A program made the translations under genes and the position numbers. A stretch of 6,196 bases of DNA, from NCBI GenBank assembly GCA_018221175.1, contig JAAOYE010000020.1, positions 1 through 6,196 on the forward strand, read 5' to 3'. Below the pieces are notes generated by a model, which saw only the letters and a program-made list of their open reading frames with translations, searched no databases and was not told the DNA's origin. Below, one piece after another: positions 4,900-6,196 of the stretch (the stretch's first letter is position 1; each line of letters starts with the position of its first letter). This DNA comes from Candidatus Woesearchaeota archaeon (GTDB lineage: Archaea; Nanobdellota; Nanobdellia; Woesearchaeales; BM511).

Positions 4900-5438
4900 T
4901 GGCACAAAGAGGTCTAAAGGAAAAACTTGAAGAGAAAGGTTGGGAACCTGAATTTATCGATAAAGCTATTGACGTCTTTGAAAAAGATTCTGAAGATAGA
5001 GGACAGATTATAACAAAGCTTGACAAGATAGTTTATTGGATTGCCATGTTTATTGCAATCACAGGAAACTTCATCATATCTGTAATTTTAATACCTTTCC
5101 TTGTAACAATCACAAACAAGGTCGCTCTTGGAGTCATCATATTTGCAATTTCTTTATCATTTGGATTCTTGTTTAATGTCTTATTAAAAGATATAGAAGC
5201 ACTTGATATGGAACACCATATCATAGCCGGAATTTTTATTCCCGCACTTGCACTTATCAATATATTTGTCATCACAAATGTTTCAAATCATTTCATTAAG
5301 CTTCTAAATATTCAGTCGCAGCACAGTCCTTTTGTTATTGGCGCAGTTTATATTATTGGTTTTTTAACACCATTTACTACTGACAAGCTTTTTGTGGAAA
5401 AAAGAAAGCTTAAAAAAGCACAAAAGTCAAGTGGATAA
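4899..5438 (+). CDS. Uncharacterised four-helix membrane protein with helical N-terminal domain
   Basis: No named family is recognised. The 179-aa product begins with a soluble helical domain (1-42) carrying LEEKGWEPEFIDKAIDVFEK (10-29), a GW-turn-helix pattern resembling UBA-like helical hairpins. Hydrophobic segments follow at about 44-70, 75-96, 107-129 and 143-160. The C-terminus is very basic (KRKLKKAQK, 168-176). Four helices with both ends in the cytoplasm fit the positive-inside rule. The ATG shares one base with the MinD stop codon (TAATG), a strong sign of translational coupling, and the next gene begins 2 nt after its stop. It is a natural candidate for the membrane partner of the MinD-type ATPase, but only by position. 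Confidence 0.85.
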   Translation: MAQRGLKEKLEEKGWEPEFIDKAIDVFEKDSEDRGQIITKLDKIVYWIAMFIAITGNFIISVILIPFLVTITNKVALGVIIFAISLSFGFLFNVLLKDIEALDMEHHIIAGIFIPALALINIFVITNVSNHFIKLLNIQSQHSPFVIGAVYIIGFLTPFTTDKLFVEKRKLKKAQKSSG

Positions 5439-5440
5439 AA

Positions 5441-5848
5441 ATGAGTGTTGACAATCTTACCCAGTGGACCATTTTATATGTGAAAAACAAAGATATTCTA
5501 AAAAAAGAGATTAAAGAATATAAGATTTTTAAAAACTATGTTGAGTTTGAATATCTTGACGCGAGAAAGCAAACATGTTATATTTATCCGACAATGAAAA
5601 GTGAAGCCAGATCTGACACTAAAGAAGGATGGAAAGCAGTAATCTGCCTTAACACAAAAGCTAATTTTGACTTTTTAATTTCCAACTGGGAAAACTTGAT
5701 AAAAAATCCAAAGCTATCAATCATATTTGTCAATCCAAGGTTAAACCAGAAATGGATAGTGTTTCCTCATACCCACAATAAAATTACAGAAAAAGCAAGT
5801 TTAAAATTAGGACTCCAAACCCTTTTTGAGAGTGTTGCCAGAGTCTAG
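5441..5848 (+). CDS. Uncharacterised soluble protein, last gene of the MinD-type operon
   Basis: The function is unknown. The 135-aa product has no signal or membrane helix and looks like a mixed alpha/beta domain: strands around WTILYVKN (9-16), YVEFEYLD (33-40) and AVICLN (66-71), then ANFDFLISNWENLIKNPKLSI (74-94) and a C-terminal block FVNPRLNQKWIVFPHTHNKI (96-115) followed by ASLKLGLQTLFESV (119-132). From memory the C-terminal block recurs in hypothetical proteins of DPANN archaea, but I could not check this. It starts 2 nt after the membrane protein gene and ends 2 nt before the convergent PRC-barrel gene. Clustered His110 and His112 near Trp105 could be a binding site; this is speculative. 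Confidence 0.82.
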   Translation: MSVDNLTQWTILYVKNKDILKKEIKEYKIFKNYVEFEYLDARKQTCYIYPTMKSEARSDTKEGWKAVICLNTKANFDFLISNWENLIKNPKLSIIFVNPRLNQKWIVFPHTHNKITEKASLKLGLQTLFESVARV

Positions 5849-5850
5849 AT

Positions 5851-6126
5851 TTATTCTCCTTCGTCATCATCGCCGCTGTATGAAGGAACTGCCGACTTTG
5901 AAATTATCATTATGTCGCCAGTAGCTTTTACAAGTTGGTGCGGGACAATGACTCCTTTAGCGCTGCCAAGAACATTTGATAAAAATGAGTTTTTGGTTGC
6001 TTTTACTCTCCACCCAAATACTTTGTTAGTTGTCAAAATCGCTTCTTCGACATCTCCAAAATAATCGCCTGTATCAGTAAATACTTTCATGTTGTATGTT
6101 TCAGTGATTCTTTTCATCTTTAGCAT
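5851..6126 (-). CDS. PRC-barrel domain protein
   Basis: This is a single PRC-barrel domain (PF05239-like) protein, 91 aa from ATG 6126. The small beta-barrel occurs in photosynthetic reaction centre H subunits, RimM and many short archaeal proteins whose role is unclear. Visible marks are MKVFTDTGDYFGDVEEAIL (13-31), KVFGWRVKA (35-43), KGVIVPHQLVKATGDIMIIS (57-76) and an acidic tail GDDDEGE (85-91). A longer frame from TTG 6153 exists, but GGAGG sits 6 nt before the ATG at 6126, and the TATA box near 6174-6181 predicts transcription from about 6150, downstream of that TTG. The shorter form is therefore preferred. It converges on the operon from the other strand with 2 nt between stops, so it is separately regulated. 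Confidence 0.92.
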   Translation of the reverse strand: MLKMKRITETYNMKVFTDTGDYFGDVEEAILTTNKVFGWRVKATKNSFLSNVLGSAKGVIVPHQLVKATGDIMIISKSAVPSYSGDDDEGE

Positions 6127-6132
6127 GGTATC

Positions 6133-6137
6133 CCTCC
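6133..6137 (-). promoter_or_regulatory. Ribosome binding site of the PRC-barrel gene
   Basis: On the minus strand GGAGG lies within GGGGAGGG and ends 6 nt before the ATG at 6126. It is the strongest Shine-Dalgarno match in the window and decides the start over the upstream TTG at 6153. Confidence 0.8.
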
Positions 6138-6173
6138 CCACAAATATTCTCAAAATCGTTGTATTGCTTTAGG

Positions 6174-6181
6174 TTTATAAG
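6174..6181 (-). promoter_or_regulatory. TATA box of the PRC-barrel gene
   Basis: Read on the minus strand this is CTTATAAA. A start site about 27 nt downstream falls near 6150-6151, giving a leader of about 24 nt that holds the GGAGG site. Unlike the leaderless genes here, this one appears to have a true 5' leader. Confidence 0.6.
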
Positions 6182-6196
6182 GTTTTTGCTTTTAGG

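Noticed and set aside
4407..5275. Minus-strand ORFs at 4407-4709, 4817-5026 and 5033-5275
   Set aside because: Antisense shadows of the MinD-type ATPase and membrane protein genes, Ser/Ile-rich without domain features.
6127..6153. TTG start extending the PRC-barrel protein by nine residues
   Set aside because: The TATA box predicts transcription from about 6150, so the TTG would not be in the mRNA, while GGAGG fits the ATG at 6126.

Overview
The window looks like a piece of an AT-rich archaeal chromosome. Archaeal markers are a Sec61-beta translocon subunit, a single-gene archaeal NAC with a UBA tail, an RNase P RNA, TATA boxes near -27 and several apparently leaderless genes. The style of the unknown proteins and of the PRC-barrel protein reminds me of DPANN archaea (Woesearchaeota/Pacearchaeota-like). 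That placement is inference from memory, not from a search.

Layout. (1) Positions 1-1584, minus strand: an ABC exporter operon with an ATPase (535-1584) and an overlapping ABC-2 permease (572 leftwards), which is cut by the window edge. (2) A 116-nt divergent promoter region. (3) 1701-2093, plus strand: a YjbQ/UPF0047 protein. (4) About 2121-2445, plus strand: RNase P RNA with its own TATA box. P1, P2, P3, P4 with its bulged U, P5, P9, P12 and P15 can be drawn by hand, and P15 appears to be reduced to a tiny hairpin. (5) 2548-3066, plus strand: a two-gene unit of Sec61-beta (TTG start, too short for a simple ORF scan) and NAC, both acting on nascent chains. (6) 3191-5848, plus strand: five tightly packed genes behind one leaderless promoter. 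They are two related helical proteins of unknown function, a MinD-type ATPase with a probable C-terminal membrane-binding helix, a four-helix membrane protein, and an unknown soluble protein. (7) 5851-6126, minus strand: a PRC-barrel protein that converges on the operon with only 2 nt between stop codons.

The housekeeping units (RNase P RNA, Sec61-beta, NAC) are ordinary. The most promising candidate for an undescribed system is the five-gene MinD-centred operon: four of its five products have no function I can assign, and the order suggests a membrane-associated, ATP-switched assembly. The second point of interest is the shortened RNase P RNA.
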